A DNA stretch of 64,000 nucleotides, taken from the NCBI GenBank assembly GCA_021771715.1, contig JAETOO010000001.1, forward strand, positions 1 to 64,000, in the 5' to 3' direction. Of this stretch, positions 24,465 through 33,017 are shown one piece after another. The notes under the pieces were generated by a model. The model had not been told where the DNA came from, ran no database searches, and saw only the letters and a list, made by a program, of their open reading frames with translations. Within the stretch, counting starts at the first letter, position 1, and every line of letters begins with the position of its first letter. Position numbers and translations under genes: made by a program. Origin of the DNA: Oscillospiraceae bacterium (GTDB lineage Bacteria; Bacillota; Clostridia; Lachnospirales; Lachnospiraceae).

Positions 24465-25373
24465 ATGGCTGCAAAATTAAACGCTTCGGTTCCCGCTGCC
24501 ACGCACGAGATCGTCGAGGAGACGGACCGCCTGCCGGTCTTCTTCAGCACCAGCCGCCGCGGCTCATGCACCAGCTTCAGCTGCAGCTCTGCTTCCCTGT
24601 GCTGCTCCTCGACTCTGACGATCCCGCTCCACTGGCATGAGTATGTGGAGTTTATCTACCTGCTCGAGGACACAATGGATGCCTCGGTGCAGAGTGACCG
24701 GTATGAGCTCCGTCCGGGAGACCTGCTGATCATCAACAGCGGAGAGCTCCACTCCACCAAGATCTTCCGCAGGCCGATGCCCTACCTGCTGATGCAGCTC
24801 TCGGCGAAGCGGCTGCGGGAGATCTTCCCAGATTTTGAGCTGCTCCACTTTGTCACCTGTATCCGCGCGGAACAGGTGCAGGAAACGCCGCGGATGCGGG
24901 ACATACTGCTGTCGATGCGGCAGCTCTTTGAGGAGGCGAAGGACGGCTATCAGCTCCTGTTCACCGCGCGGCTCTACGAATTTCTGCATATTCTCTATGA
25001 ACACTACTGCACGCGGACGGCTCCCAGGCCGGCCGACACACCGGCCGGACGGGACCAGAGGCGTGTCGCCGAGATCGTGGAGTGGACACAGGCGCATTTT
25101 CGCGAGCCGCTGACACTCGAGGATGCGGCCGGGCACCTGGGCATCTCGCGGGAATATTTCTGCCGTATTTTCAAGAAGCACACCGGGCAGACGTATCTCG
25201 CGTTTCTCTGCGCAACGCGCACGATGAACCTCTACAACCAGCTCCTCGCGAGCGACCTCCCGATCCCGCTGCTCATGGAGGAAAACGGTCTGACCAACTA
25301 CAAGACCTTTCTGCGGACCTTCCGGGATATGTACGGCACGACTCCGCAGAGGCTGCGCAGCGAGAATGCGTAG
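24465..25373 (+). CDS. AraC family transcriptional regulator
   Basis: 302 residues from the ATG preceded by GAGAGGTGA. The reading frame stays open upstream, but the upstream part is AT-rich and contains the promoter. Cupin-like domain (LHWHEYVEFIYLLEDT, LRPGDLLIINSGELHS) followed by the double HTH (LTLEDAAGHLGISREYFCRIFKKHTGQT). The N-terminal region has a Ser/Cys-rich stretch (CTSFSCSSASLCCSS). It ends 1 base before the convergent stop of the GH31 gene, so it may regulate GH31 or the importer. Confidence 0.92.
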   Translation: MAAKLNASVPAATHEIVEETDRLPVFFSTSRRGSCTSFSCSSASLCCSSTLTIPLHWHEYVEFIYLLEDTMDASVQSDRYELRPGDLLIINSGELHSTKIFRRPMPYLLMQLSAKRLREIFPDFELLHFVTCIRAEQVQETPRMRDILLSMRQLFEEAKDGYQLLFTARLYEFLHILYEHYCTRTAPRPADTPAGRDQRRVAEIVEWTQAHFREPLTLEDAAGHLGISREYFCRIFKKHTGQTYLAFLCATRTMNLYNQLLASDLPIPLLMEENGLTNYKTFLRTFRDMYGTTPQRLRSENA

Positions 25374-25374
25374 C

Positions 25375-27705
25375 TCATTCCACCGCAATCACTGCCGTGT
25401 ACTCTGTCGTCCCCTCCGGGATCACGATCGTGCTCGTCTGTGTGCCGAGGTAAACCGTCAGCTTTGTCTCCCCGGCCGGCTGCGCGAACGCGAGCTTCAC
25501 CGTCTGGCCTTCCCGCACAGCCGTGATCGTGTTCACGATCGAGCCGTCCGCCGACGGGATCTCGCAGACCGCCGCCTGGCCGTCCACGGGCTGGTACAGC
25601 CGCAGGGACATGCCCTTCGCGTAGTCGTAATCCGGCCGCGTCTCGACTGCGCCGAGCGCGAGCAGCGTGTTCTCCTTCACGTACAGCGGCAGGGAGAAGT
25701 AATCGTACCGATCCTCCTGGTAGCAGCCGCCGTCGCGCACCTCGCCGCCGAGCAGGTGCGTCCACTTCCCCTTCGGCAGGTAATACTGACACACGCCGTC
25801 CTCGCGGAAGACCGGAGCCACCAGCAGCGCCTCTCCGAGCATGTACTGCGCGTCCAGGTACGGCACCGCCGCGTCATTGGGATACTCAAATACCATCGGG
25901 CGCATCACCGGTGTGCCCTCGCGGTGCGCCTCGATCGCCTTCGCGTACAGGTACGGCATCAACCGGCACTTCAACTTCGTGAAGAACGCGACCACGTCGC
26001 ACGCCTCGTCGTCGAACAGCCACGGCACGCGATAACTTCCTGAGCCGTGCAGCCGGCTATGCGTCGAGAGCAGGCCAAAGGCCGACCACCGCTTGTAGAG
26101 ATCCGGCGTCGCCGTGCTCTCAAAGCCGGAGATGTCATGGCTCCAGAACGAGAACCCGCTCATCGCGAACGACAGGCCGCCGCGCAGCGTCTCCGCCATC
26201 GACGGGTAGTTCGCCGAGCAGTCGCCGCCCCAGTGCACCGGGAACTGCTGTCCGCCTGCCGTCGCGCTCCGCGCAAACAGCACAGCCTCCTGCTCGCCCT
26301 TTACCTCACGCAGCAGGTTGAATACCGTCTTATTGTAGAGGTAGGTATAGTAATTGTGCATCGCGTGCGGGTCGCTGCCGTCGTAATATCTCACATTCAC
26401 CGGAATGCGCTCGCCAAAGTCTGTCTTGAAGCAGTCCACACCGCTCGCCAGCACGGTGCGCAGCTTGTCCGTGTACCACTTCACGGCAGCCGGGTTCGTG
26501 AAATCCACAAGCCCCATGCCCGCCTGCCAGTTGTCCGTCTGCCAGACGCCCTTCCCGTCCGCGCGCGCGAGCAGATAGCCGTGCTCCATGCCCTCCCGGA
26601 AGAACGGCGTGCCCTGCGCAATGTACGGGTTGATCCACGCGCAGATTTTCAGCCCCTTCTCGTGGTAGCGCGCCAGCGTACCCTTGATGTCCGGGAAGCA
26701 GTCCTTGTCCCACTCAAAATCACACCAGTGGAAGCCCTTCATCCAGAAGCAGTCAAAGTGAAACACCGAGAGCGGAATCCCCCGGTCGAACATCCCGTTG
26801 ATAAACGAGCTCGTCGTCTCCTCGTCGTAGTTCGTCGTGAACGAGGTCGACAGCCACAGCCCGAACGACCACGCCGGCGGCAGCGCCGGACGTCCCGTCA
26901 GCGATGTGTAGCGTTTCAGAACCTCCCGCGGGGTCGGCCCGTAGAAAAAGTAATACCCGATCTCCTCGCCCGGAACGGAAAAGCCGACGTACTCCACCTT
27001 CTCACTCGCGACCTCGAAGGACACGCTGTCCGAGCTGTCGACGAACACTCCGTAGCCGCGGTTCGTCATGTAGAACGGAATACTCTTGTACGCAATCTGG
27101 GAGGCCGTACCGCCGTCCTCGTTCCACGTATCGACGGACTGTCCGTTCTTCACAAAGGCCGTGAACCGCTCGCCCAGACCGTACACGCACTCGCCCACGC
27201 CCAGGGAGAGCTCCGTCATCATATACGGCTTGTGGTTCTCCGTCAGGTAATGGTCCTCCGGGAACATCGTGGACGGCCGGCGGTCCCAGCGCATGTAGCC
27301 TAAGTTGCGGAAGCCGCACGTCGTCAGCACCCGGCCGTCCGCCTCAAAGGAGTATGCAAACTGAACCCGGTTCACACGCACCTTCAGCACGCCGGTGTCC
27401 AGCACCGCCTCCTCCTCTGTAATCGTCACCTCCGGCTCGAAGCGCTCCTCGTGCTTCTCAAACCGCGGCAGGTGACTGTCGTACCCCTCGTAGTGCCACG
27501 CGCGCACGGAGATCGTCCCCTCCCCGCACGCCCGGAACTCGACCGTAATCGTCGGCATGTTCAGCGTGTCGCCCCTGTGCTGAATCTTCCCCGTCGGGCA
27601 GAGCACCCGCATCCCGCCCGGAATCCGCTCCACCTCATAGGCGTCCGACGCGAACAGGCCGTTCGCGCGCTCGCTGCGCAACCAGTAGCCCTCTGTAAAT
27701 TTCAT
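25375..27705 (-). CDS. Alpha-xylosidase-like glycoside hydrolase, family GH31
   Basis: A cytoplasmic 776-residue GH31 enzyme, the length of YicI-type alpha-xylosidases (about 770). The barrel contains FHFDCFWMKGFHWCDFEWD, the nucleophile Asp in CFKTDFGERIP (about 430) and the acid/base Asp in WGGDCSANYP (about 493). The N-terminal beta-sandwich has GLGERFTAFVKNGQ. It would release alpha-xylose from xyloglucan oligosaccharides (isoprimeverose-type ends); other alpha-glycosides are possible. It is followed on the same strand by nothing within the operon and preceded by a sugar kinase gene 35 bases upstream. Confidence 0.93.
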   Translation of the reverse strand: MKFTEGYWLRSERANGLFASDAYEVERIPGGMRVLCPTGKIQHRGDTLNMPTITVEFRACGEGTISVRAWHYEGYDSHLPRFEKHEERFEPEVTITEEEAVLDTGVLKVRVNRVQFAYSFEADGRVLTTCGFRNLGYMRWDRRPSTMFPEDHYLTENHKPYMMTELSLGVGECVYGLGERFTAFVKNGQSVDTWNEDGGTASQIAYKSIPFYMTNRGYGVFVDSSDSVSFEVASEKVEYVGFSVPGEEIGYYFFYGPTPREVLKRYTSLTGRPALPPAWSFGLWLSTSFTTNYDEETTSSFINGMFDRGIPLSVFHFDCFWMKGFHWCDFEWDKDCFPDIKGTLARYHEKGLKICAWINPYIAQGTPFFREGMEHGYLLARADGKGVWQTDNWQAGMGLVDFTNPAAVKWYTDKLRTVLASGVDCFKTDFGERIPVNVRYYDGSDPHAMHNYYTYLYNKTVFNLLREVKGEQEAVLFARSATAGGQQFPVHWGGDCSANYPSMAETLRGGLSFAMSGFSFWSHDISGFESTATPDLYKRWSAFGLLSTHSRLHGSGSYRVPWLFDDEACDVVAFFTKLKCRLMPYLYAKAIEAHREGTPVMRPMVFEYPNDAAVPYLDAQYMLGEALLVAPVFREDGVCQYYLPKGKWTHLLGGEVRDGGCYQEDRYDYFSLPLYVKENTLLALGAVETRPDYDYAKGMSLRLYQPVDGQAAVCEIPSADGSIVNTITAVREGQTVKLAFAQPAGETKLTVYLGTQTSTIVIPEGTTEYTAVIAVE

Positions 27706-27740
27706 ATCGCAAATCCTCCTGTATCCTCCGGCGGCATTTT

Positions 27741-28847
27741 CTATCTATATTTATTTACAATCGCCTGCATCTCGGCCTCTTTCGCTTCCATATCCGCGAC
27801 CAGCTTGAACTGTGTCCGGCAGCGGTCGAGATTGTGCCCCTCGCGGTGGATCTTGAAATAGTGATCCCCTTCGAGGTAATCCGTCAGGAAGCGCATCCCG
27901 CACTCGAACGTCATCATCCTTGCGCCGGTCACAAACATGTCGAGCTCCGCGTCCGTCAGCGCACCGCCGCAGCCCTCGATGAAGCCCTTCGTGTACACCT
28001 CAAACAGGTGCAGGTCGCACGAAACCTTCGACAGATCCCGCTCGTCCTCCGCGCCTGTGCTCGCGCCAAAGCGGATCGAATCCCCGAAATCATAGACGGA
28101 GAGCCCCGGCATCACGGTGTCCAGGTCAATCACACAGATCCCGCGCCCCGTCGCGTCGTCGATCATGATATTGTTCAGCTTCGTGTCATTGTGCGTCACG
28201 CGCAGCGGCAGCTCTCCGTCTGCGAGGCGGTCGACCAGCGCATGCGCGAACGCTTCCCGCTCCATGACAAACCGGATCTCCTCCGCCACTCCTGCCGCAC
28301 GCCCGCAGACATCCGCCTCGACCGCCGCGCGGAACTTTCCGAACCGATCCACCGTGTTGTGGAAATTCACGATCGTCTCGTGCAGCGTCTGGGCCGGGTA
28401 ATCCGCGAGCAGCCGCTGGAAATTGCCGAACGTCACGGCGCTCTCATAAAAATCATGGTCATCCTTTACCTGGTCGTAGCAGGTCGCCCCCTCGATAAAC
28501 AGGTACGCCCTCCAGTACTCGCCGTCCGCGCTGACGTGGTACGTCTGCCCGTTCCGCGTCGGCACAAGATTCAGCGTCTCGCGGCGGCTGTCCCCGCCGT
28601 TCTCCACGATTTTCTTTTTCAGCCACGCGGTCACGCCCTCGACGTTCTCCATCAGCTCCCTCGGGTTTTTGAACACCTCTCTGCTCATCCGCTGGAGAAT
28701 ATAGCGCACCTGTCTGCCGTCCTCGCACATCGTGACGCGGTATGTATCATTGATGTGTCCGCTCCCGTACGGAATCACTTCCTCCAAAACTCCCGGAAAC
28801 TCAAACACCGGGACAATCTCTAACACCTGAACTGCTGTTCCTTCCAC
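27741..28847 (-). CDS. Sugar kinase of the aminoglycoside phosphotransferase fold (NahK-like)
   Basis: 368 residues, GTG start with GGAGG 9 bases upstream. Protein kinase/APH fold: YGSGHINDTYRV (nucleotide loop), RVTHNDTKLNNIMID (catalytic loop with H, D and N) and CVIDLDTVMPG (metal-binding Asp). This subgroup includes N-acetylhexosamine 1-kinase of the lacto-N-biose/galacto-N-biose pathway, which makes a sugar 1-phosphate. It lies between the GH31 gene and a sugar-nucleotidyltransferase gene, which fits a kinase-pyrophosphorylase pair. The actual sugar is not known. Confidence 0.82.
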   Translation of the reverse strand: MEGTAVQVLEIVPVFEFPGVLEEVIPYGSGHINDTYRVTMCEDGRQVRYILQRMSREVFKNPRELMENVEGVTAWLKKKIVENGGDSRRETLNLVPTRNGQTYHVSADGEYWRAYLFIEGATCYDQVKDDHDFYESAVTFGNFQRLLADYPAQTLHETIVNFHNTVDRFGKFRAAVEADVCGRAAGVAEEIRFVMEREAFAHALVDRLADGELPLRVTHNDTKLNNIMIDDATGRGICVIDLDTVMPGLSVYDFGDSIRFGASTGAEDERDLSKVSCDLHLFEVYTKGFIEGCGGALTDAELDMFVTGARMMTFECGMRFLTDYLEGDHYFKIHREGHNLDRCRTQFKLVADMEAKEAEMQAIVNKYR

Positions 28848-29036
28848 TTTTGTTTTCCTCCTGCCTGCGCCGTCCCCAATTACGGGGACAGCATTTCTCC
28901 GCCGCCATACTTCACGGGCGGCACATTTATCCTGCTATCCTATGTTTCACGGGCGGCACTTCTGCCCCCTGCCTCACGTTTCATAGACCGTTTCCTCTAC
29001 CTCGCTGCCACTTGCCTTACACCAGAGCGTTCCCAA

Positions 29037-29960
29037 CTACTCCCAGAGCTTCTCCGGGTAGAGTCCCTGCTCCTTGAGCCCCCGGATCGCCGCCATCACC
29101 TGCGGCTTGTCCTCGCGGTAGGTCACGCCGTACCAGCGGTCAGCCGACTTCAGCACCTGCACCGTCGCCTTTCCTTCCTTCAAAAGCTCATCGACGACAA
29201 ACGGGAGGAAATACTCACATTTGAGCGGATTCTTCTCCAGATTCGCCGAGAGGAATGCGGCAAAGCGGTCCCTCAGCTCCGGCAGGATGCTCGCGGAGAA
29301 GCCCCACATATTCATTGAGACCGTGCTGCCCTTCGGGATAGCGGTCCACGTCTGTCCGTCGTCCTCCGTGTACGCGATCTCGTCCCCGCGCCACGCGATG
29401 TGCGTCCGCTCCACAATGTCGGACAGATATCCGTCCGTATCCGTCTCGCAGACGCCCCGCGCGACGTGTCCGTTCTCCGTCAGCGTGTTCTCCACCTGAT
29501 AGCCGACCATCATATAGCGGTATTTGTCATCGTCCTCATACTCCGTCAGGAACTGGTACGCCATCTGGAACGCCCTGCTTCCATAGTAATCGTCCGCGTT
29601 GATCACGGCAAACGGACCGTCGATCACGTCCTGGCAGCTCAGCACCGCATGGCCCGTCCCCCACGGCTTCACGCGCCCCTCCGGCACCGAAAAGCCCTCC
29701 GGAAGGTTCTGCAGCTCCTGAAATACGTACGCCACCTCGATCTGCTTCGAGATCCGATCCCCGATCGCAGCTCTGAAATCTGCCTCGTTCTCCCTCTTGA
29801 TGATAAACACGACCTTCTCAAAGCCGGCCCGCACTGCGTCGTAAATCGAAAAGTCAATGATAATATGGCCGTACTCGTCGACCGGGTCAATCTGCTTCAA
29901 TCCGCCGTAGCGGCTTCCCATACCTGCTGCCATCACTACCAGTACCGGTTTTTTACTCAT
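29037..29960 (-). CDS. Sugar-phosphate nucleotidyltransferase
   Basis: 307 residues from the ATG preceded by GGAGGG. The N-terminal signature LVVMAAGMGSRYGGLKQIDPV is the NTP-binding loop of sugar nucleotidyltransferases; AVINADDYYGSRAF carries the metal-binding Asp. It converts a hexose 1-phosphate and NTP to NDP-sugar and pyrophosphate. Paired with the NahK-like kinase downstream (190-base gap with no terminator seen), it may activate a salvaged amino sugar for reuse. Substrate not readable from sequence. Confidence 0.85.
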   Translation of the reverse strand: MSKKPVLVVMAAGMGSRYGGLKQIDPVDEYGHIIIDFSIYDAVRAGFEKVVFIIKRENEADFRAAIGDRISKQIEVAYVFQELQNLPEGFSVPEGRVKPWGTGHAVLSCQDVIDGPFAVINADDYYGSRAFQMAYQFLTEYEDDDKYRYMMVGYQVENTLTENGHVARGVCETDTDGYLSDIVERTHIAWRGDEIAYTEDDGQTWTAIPKGSTVSMNMWGFSASILPELRDRFAAFLSANLEKNPLKCEYFLPFVVDELLKEGKATVQVLKSADRWYGVTYREDKPQVMAAIRGLKEQGLYPEKLWE

Positions 29961-30034
29961 AATAAAACCCTCCCTCTTTTTTTCTATTATACTTGATATC
30001 CGCCGCAAAAGCCATACAAAATCCGGTTTTTCTG

Positions 30035-30083
30035 CCGCATACTCCCTGCGCAGCAAGCGATTCTGCAGCTTGCATGGCGTCCC
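30035..30083 (-). repeat. Partial copy of the structured intergenic repeat
   Basis: Contains GCGCAGCAAGCG and, after a few bases, GCTTGCATGGCGTCC, matching one end of the element at 2162-2378 and 18704-18868. The hairpin half is missing. It lies between the GNAT gene and the nucleotidyltransferase gene. Confidence 0.65.
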
Positions 30084-30108
30084 GGCTGAATCAGAACCAT
30101 TTGACGTC

Positions 30109-30636
30109 TCACTCCTCGTAGATGACCTTGTGGTACATCGGCCCGATGATCTCCCGGTACAGCCGCTCGCACTGCGCGAACGAAAGCCCCGGCTGTGACG
30201 CGAGCAGCTCCATCGGCACGCCGAACATGCGGATCCGGATCCCGGTCTCGAGCATCCCGTTTCTCAGATAAAACCGCTTCCGGCGGATCCTCTGCTCCTG
30301 ATTCTCGGCCTCCTCGTCCGGCCGCTCGATCTCCAGGTAAAACTGATTGCCGCTGTACAGCTCCCGCAGCAGCTCAAGCGCCTCCGACCCGTATCCCTTT
30401 TCACGGTACTGCGGATCAATCACAAAATAGTCGAGCAGCACCAGATCGTCACGCATGGCAGTGATCGCAAAGCCGACTCTTTTGTGCCCCTCCGTGAGCA
30501 GCAGAATCTCCATCGTCCCCATCGCCGCCTTCCGCTCGATCACAGAAAACGGCTTCCGCTCCTCCTTCGGAAAAGACTCCATATACAGATCCTGAATATA
30601 ATTCATATCAATACTTCTCGCCGTACTCAGTTCCAT
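30109..30636 (-). CDS. GNAT family N-acetyltransferase
   Basis: 175 residues from the ATG preceded by GAGGAG. The acetyl-CoA motif is visible in IDPQYREKGYGSEALELL (about residues 74-91). Remaining sequence gives no clue to substrate. It stands upstream of the nucleotidyltransferase gene but is separated from it by a repeat fragment, so co-transcription is uncertain. Confidence 0.88.
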   Translation of the reverse strand: MELSTARSIDMNYIQDLYMESFPKEERKPFSVIERKAAMGTMEILLLTEGHKRVGFAITAMRDDLVLLDYFVIDPQYREKGYGSEALELLRELYSGNQFYLEIERPDEEAENQEQRIRRKRFYLRNGMLETGIRIRMFGVPMELLASQPGLSFAQCERLYREIIGPMYHKVIYEE

Positions 30637-30738
30637 CACACACACTCCTCTTCTCTCATCTGACTGATCCATCGTTTTCGCATTTCTGTATTATACGTCG
30701 GAATCCCTGTTTCGGCAAGTGGAAAGAAGCTGCCATCC

Positions 30739-30779
30739 AAAAAGGCACCCCGCCTCCAGTCTCCTGGCTGCGGAATGCC
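30739..30779 (-). terminator. Terminator of murB-rapZ-whiA-crh
   Basis: Minus-strand imperfect hairpin built of GGCA/TGCC, CCGC/GCGG and CCAG/CTGG with symmetrical 2-base internal loops and a GAGA tetraloop, followed by TTTTT. It lies 28 bases after the crh stop. Confidence 0.88.
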
Positions 30780-30806
30780 CCTCCCTTGTCTCCTATGTGT
30801 CCCGGC

Positions 30807-31064
30807 CTACTTTGCCGCGCTCAAATACTTCTCTATATCCTTAATCGCGTCCTCCTCGTCTGCGCCGTTCGCAGTCACCACGATTTTCTCTCCTGCCAGA
30901 AGACCCAGCGTCATCATGCCCATGATGCTCTTCGCGTTCACGGTCCGCTCGCCGCTGATTACATGGATCTCGCTCTCGTACTGGCTGGCCACCTGCACCA
31001 GCATTGCAACAGGTCTTGCCTCCAGACCACTTGAGAGTTGAATCGCGATTTCTTTCCTAATCAT
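30807..31064 (-). CDS. crh: Crh-like HPr family regulatory protein
   Basis: 85 residues with the HPr fold. The phosphotransferase His15 of HPr (GLHARP) is replaced: the sequence reads SSGLEARPVAM, with Glu at exactly position 15. The regulatory Ser46 is kept in NAKSIMGMM. This is the pattern of Crh, which cannot carry sugar phosphate but, when Ser46 is phosphorylated by HPr kinase, works with CcpA in catabolite repression. The location supports the call: in Bacillus crh also follows whiA. Its ATG overlaps the whiA stop by 8 bases, with AAGGAGG upstream. Confidence 0.88.
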   Translation of the reverse strand: MIRKEIAIQLSSGLEARPVAMLVQVASQYESEIHVISGERTVNAKSIMGMMTLGLLAGEKIVVTANGADEEDAIKDIEKYLSAAK

Positions 31065-32028
31065 AATAGTATTCCTCCTTGTTCTGCCTTAGCTCATCTG
31101 CCATGCGGCTCAATTTCCTCAGCCTGTGGTTTACACCAGATTTTCCCACAGGAGGCGTCAGCATCTCCCCCAGCTCCTTTAAGGAAGCGTCGGGATTTGC
31201 CAATCGCAGCTGTGCTATCCTTGCAAGTCCGTCCGGCAGATTGTCCAGCCCTTTTACCTGCGCAAGGTAAAGGATGTCCTCGGTCTGCCGCACCGAAGCG
31301 TTTACCGTTTTGTTGATATTAGCCGCTTCGCAGTTTACTTTTCGATTCACATCATTGCGCATCTCCCGCACGATCCGGATATTCTCGAGATCCATCAGCG
31401 AGCTGTGCGCCTCCATGATGTTCAGCAGGTCTACGATCTGAGCCCCTTCTTTGATGTACACAATATAGTGGTTCTTGCGCTGCACGATCCGCGCATCCGG
31501 GCCGAACGTGCCGATCAGCGCCTGAAGCTGCATCGCCCGCTCCTGCGAGATGCAGACAATCTCAAAGTGATAAGATTTCCTCGGATCGCTGATAGAGCCC
31601 GCCGCCAGAAACGCGCCGCGGATAAATGCCCGCCTGCAGCACGACTTCTGCACGAGCAGCTGATTCGCCGGAGACACCTGCTCCGCGACCTCCCCGTCCG
31701 AATCGAACAGCTTGAGCGCCTGCAGGATCCGGACTGCCGTCTCGTGAGACCTGACCAGAATTGTATACACCTGACTGTTTTTCCCGTCCCTTTTGTGGAT
31801 GCGGACGGACACATCACTGTTTATACTAAATGCTTTTTGCAACAAAGTAAAGCACTTTCTTGCAACGGCAGCATTTTCCGTGTGAATTCTCAGCCGATAC
31901 CGCTCTGTCACCGAGATGCACACATCCCCGCACATCCCGACGATCGCCGCCAGCTCTGCCAGACGGCAGTGCCGCGCAGGCGTATCTTGCCTCGAAAGCT
32001 CGTCCTTTACCTCTGATGAAAACGACAT
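31057..32028 (-). CDS. whiA: DNA-binding protein WhiA
   Basis: 323 residues. The N-terminal part is the degenerate LAGLIDADG homing-endonuclease-like fold (FIRGAFLAAGSISDPRKSYHFEI), and the C-terminal helix-turn-helix is in LKELGEMLTPPVGKSGVNHRLRKL. WhiA affects cell division and chromosome segregation in Gram-positives. The ATG at 32028 has GGAGG 8 bases upstream; an earlier GTG is inside that ribosome site. Order murB-rapZ-whiA-crh lacks the yvcK (mgfK) gene that stands between rapZ and whiA in Bacillus. Confidence 0.95.
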   Translation of the reverse strand: MSFSSEVKDELSRQDTPARHCRLAELAAIVGMCGDVCISVTERYRLRIHTENAAVARKCFTLLQKAFSINSDVSVRIHKRDGKNSQVYTILVRSHETAVRILQALKLFDSDGEVAEQVSPANQLLVQKSCCRRAFIRGAFLAAGSISDPRKSYHFEIVCISQERAMQLQALIGTFGPDARIVQRKNHYIVYIKEGAQIVDLLNIMEAHSSLMDLENIRIVREMRNDVNRKVNCEAANINKTVNASVRQTEDILYLAQVKGLDNLPDGLARIAQLRLANPDASLKELGEMLTPPVGKSGVNHRLRKLSRMADELRQNKEEYYYD

Positions 32029-32070
32029 CAGCGGCACCTCCGTTTTCCCTGTCTCCTGCCTGATTACCGG

Positions 32071-32928
32071 TCATGCCCGGACATCCCGGTGCTCGAGCTT
32101 CAGGCCGTAGCCCTCGTGGCTGCAGAGATGGCGGTACAGCGCATCCGCCAGCGTCACCGAGCGGTGCTGACCTCCGGTGCAGCCGATCGCGATCACGAGC
32201 TGATTCTTTCCCTCCGCCACGTAGTTCGGCAGAAGAAACTCTACCATGTCCTCAAGCTTGGCCAGAAATTCTCTCGCCAGCTCAAAACCCATCACATACT
32301 CCCGCACCTCCCGGTCGAGCCCGGTCTTGCGCTTGAGCTCCTCCACGTAGTAGGGGTTCGGCAGAAACCGCACGTCAAACACGAGGTCCGCATCCGCGGG
32401 GATCCCGTACTTGAACCCGAAGGAGAGCACGGTGATAAAGATATTTCGAAACTCCCGCAGATTGACAAAAATCTGCTCCATCTCCGCGCGCAGCTCACGC
32501 GCGAGCAGCGTCGACGTGTCAATAATGTAATCCGACTGGTTTCTCAGAAACGCAAGCACTTCCCGCTCCGCCCGGATCCCCGCATCAATCCGGCCGCTCT
32601 TGGCCAGCGGATGGCTGCGCCTTGTCTCCTTGTAGCGCTTGAGCAGGACCGAATCGCTCGCGTCCAGATACAGAATCTCGTAGTGAAAGCCACGGAAGCT
32701 CAGACGCTCCAGCACCTCCTGAAAGCTCCTGATCTCCACGCCGCTGCGGATGTCCACCCCCAGCGCCACCTTGTTGTACTCACTCTCTGGCGTGCACGCC
32801 AGCTCCGCAAACGTTTCGACAAGCGGAAGCGGCAGATTGTCGGCACAGAAATAGCCCACATCCTCCAGGATCTTGAGCGCCGTGCTCTTCCCCGCGCCGG
32901 ACATCCCTGTCACAATCACGAATCTCAT
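32071..32928 (-). CDS. rapZ: RNase adapter / nucleotide-binding protein RapZ
   Basis: 285 residues. Walker A GMSGAGKS at residues 8-15, then the family's GYFCADNLP and GCTGGQHRSV motifs. In enterobacteria RapZ controls amino-sugar synthesis through small RNAs; in Gram-positives (YvcJ) the target is less clear, with effects on competence and cell wall. Placement right after murB fits a cell-envelope link. It starts 89 bases after murB, on the same strand. Confidence 0.96.
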   Translation of the reverse strand: MRFVIVTGMSGAGKSTALKILEDVGYFCADNLPLPLVETFAELACTPESEYNKVALGVDIRSGVEIRSFQEVLERLSFRGFHYEILYLDASDSVLLKRYKETRRSHPLAKSGRIDAGIRAEREVLAFLRNQSDYIIDTSTLLARELRAEMEQIFVNLREFRNIFITVLSFGFKYGIPADADLVFDVRFLPNPYYVEELKRKTGLDREVREYVMGFELAREFLAKLEDMVEFLLPNYVAEGKNQLVIAIGCTGGQHRSVTLADALYRHLCSHEGYGLKLEHRDVRA

Positions 32929-33017
32929 GTGTCTTCCAGCCCTTCCGTCACCTTCTACAGTAATATAACATGGTAAGTCTACACCATTTGCGGAAAAACT
33001 TCAACCAGAAATATCTT

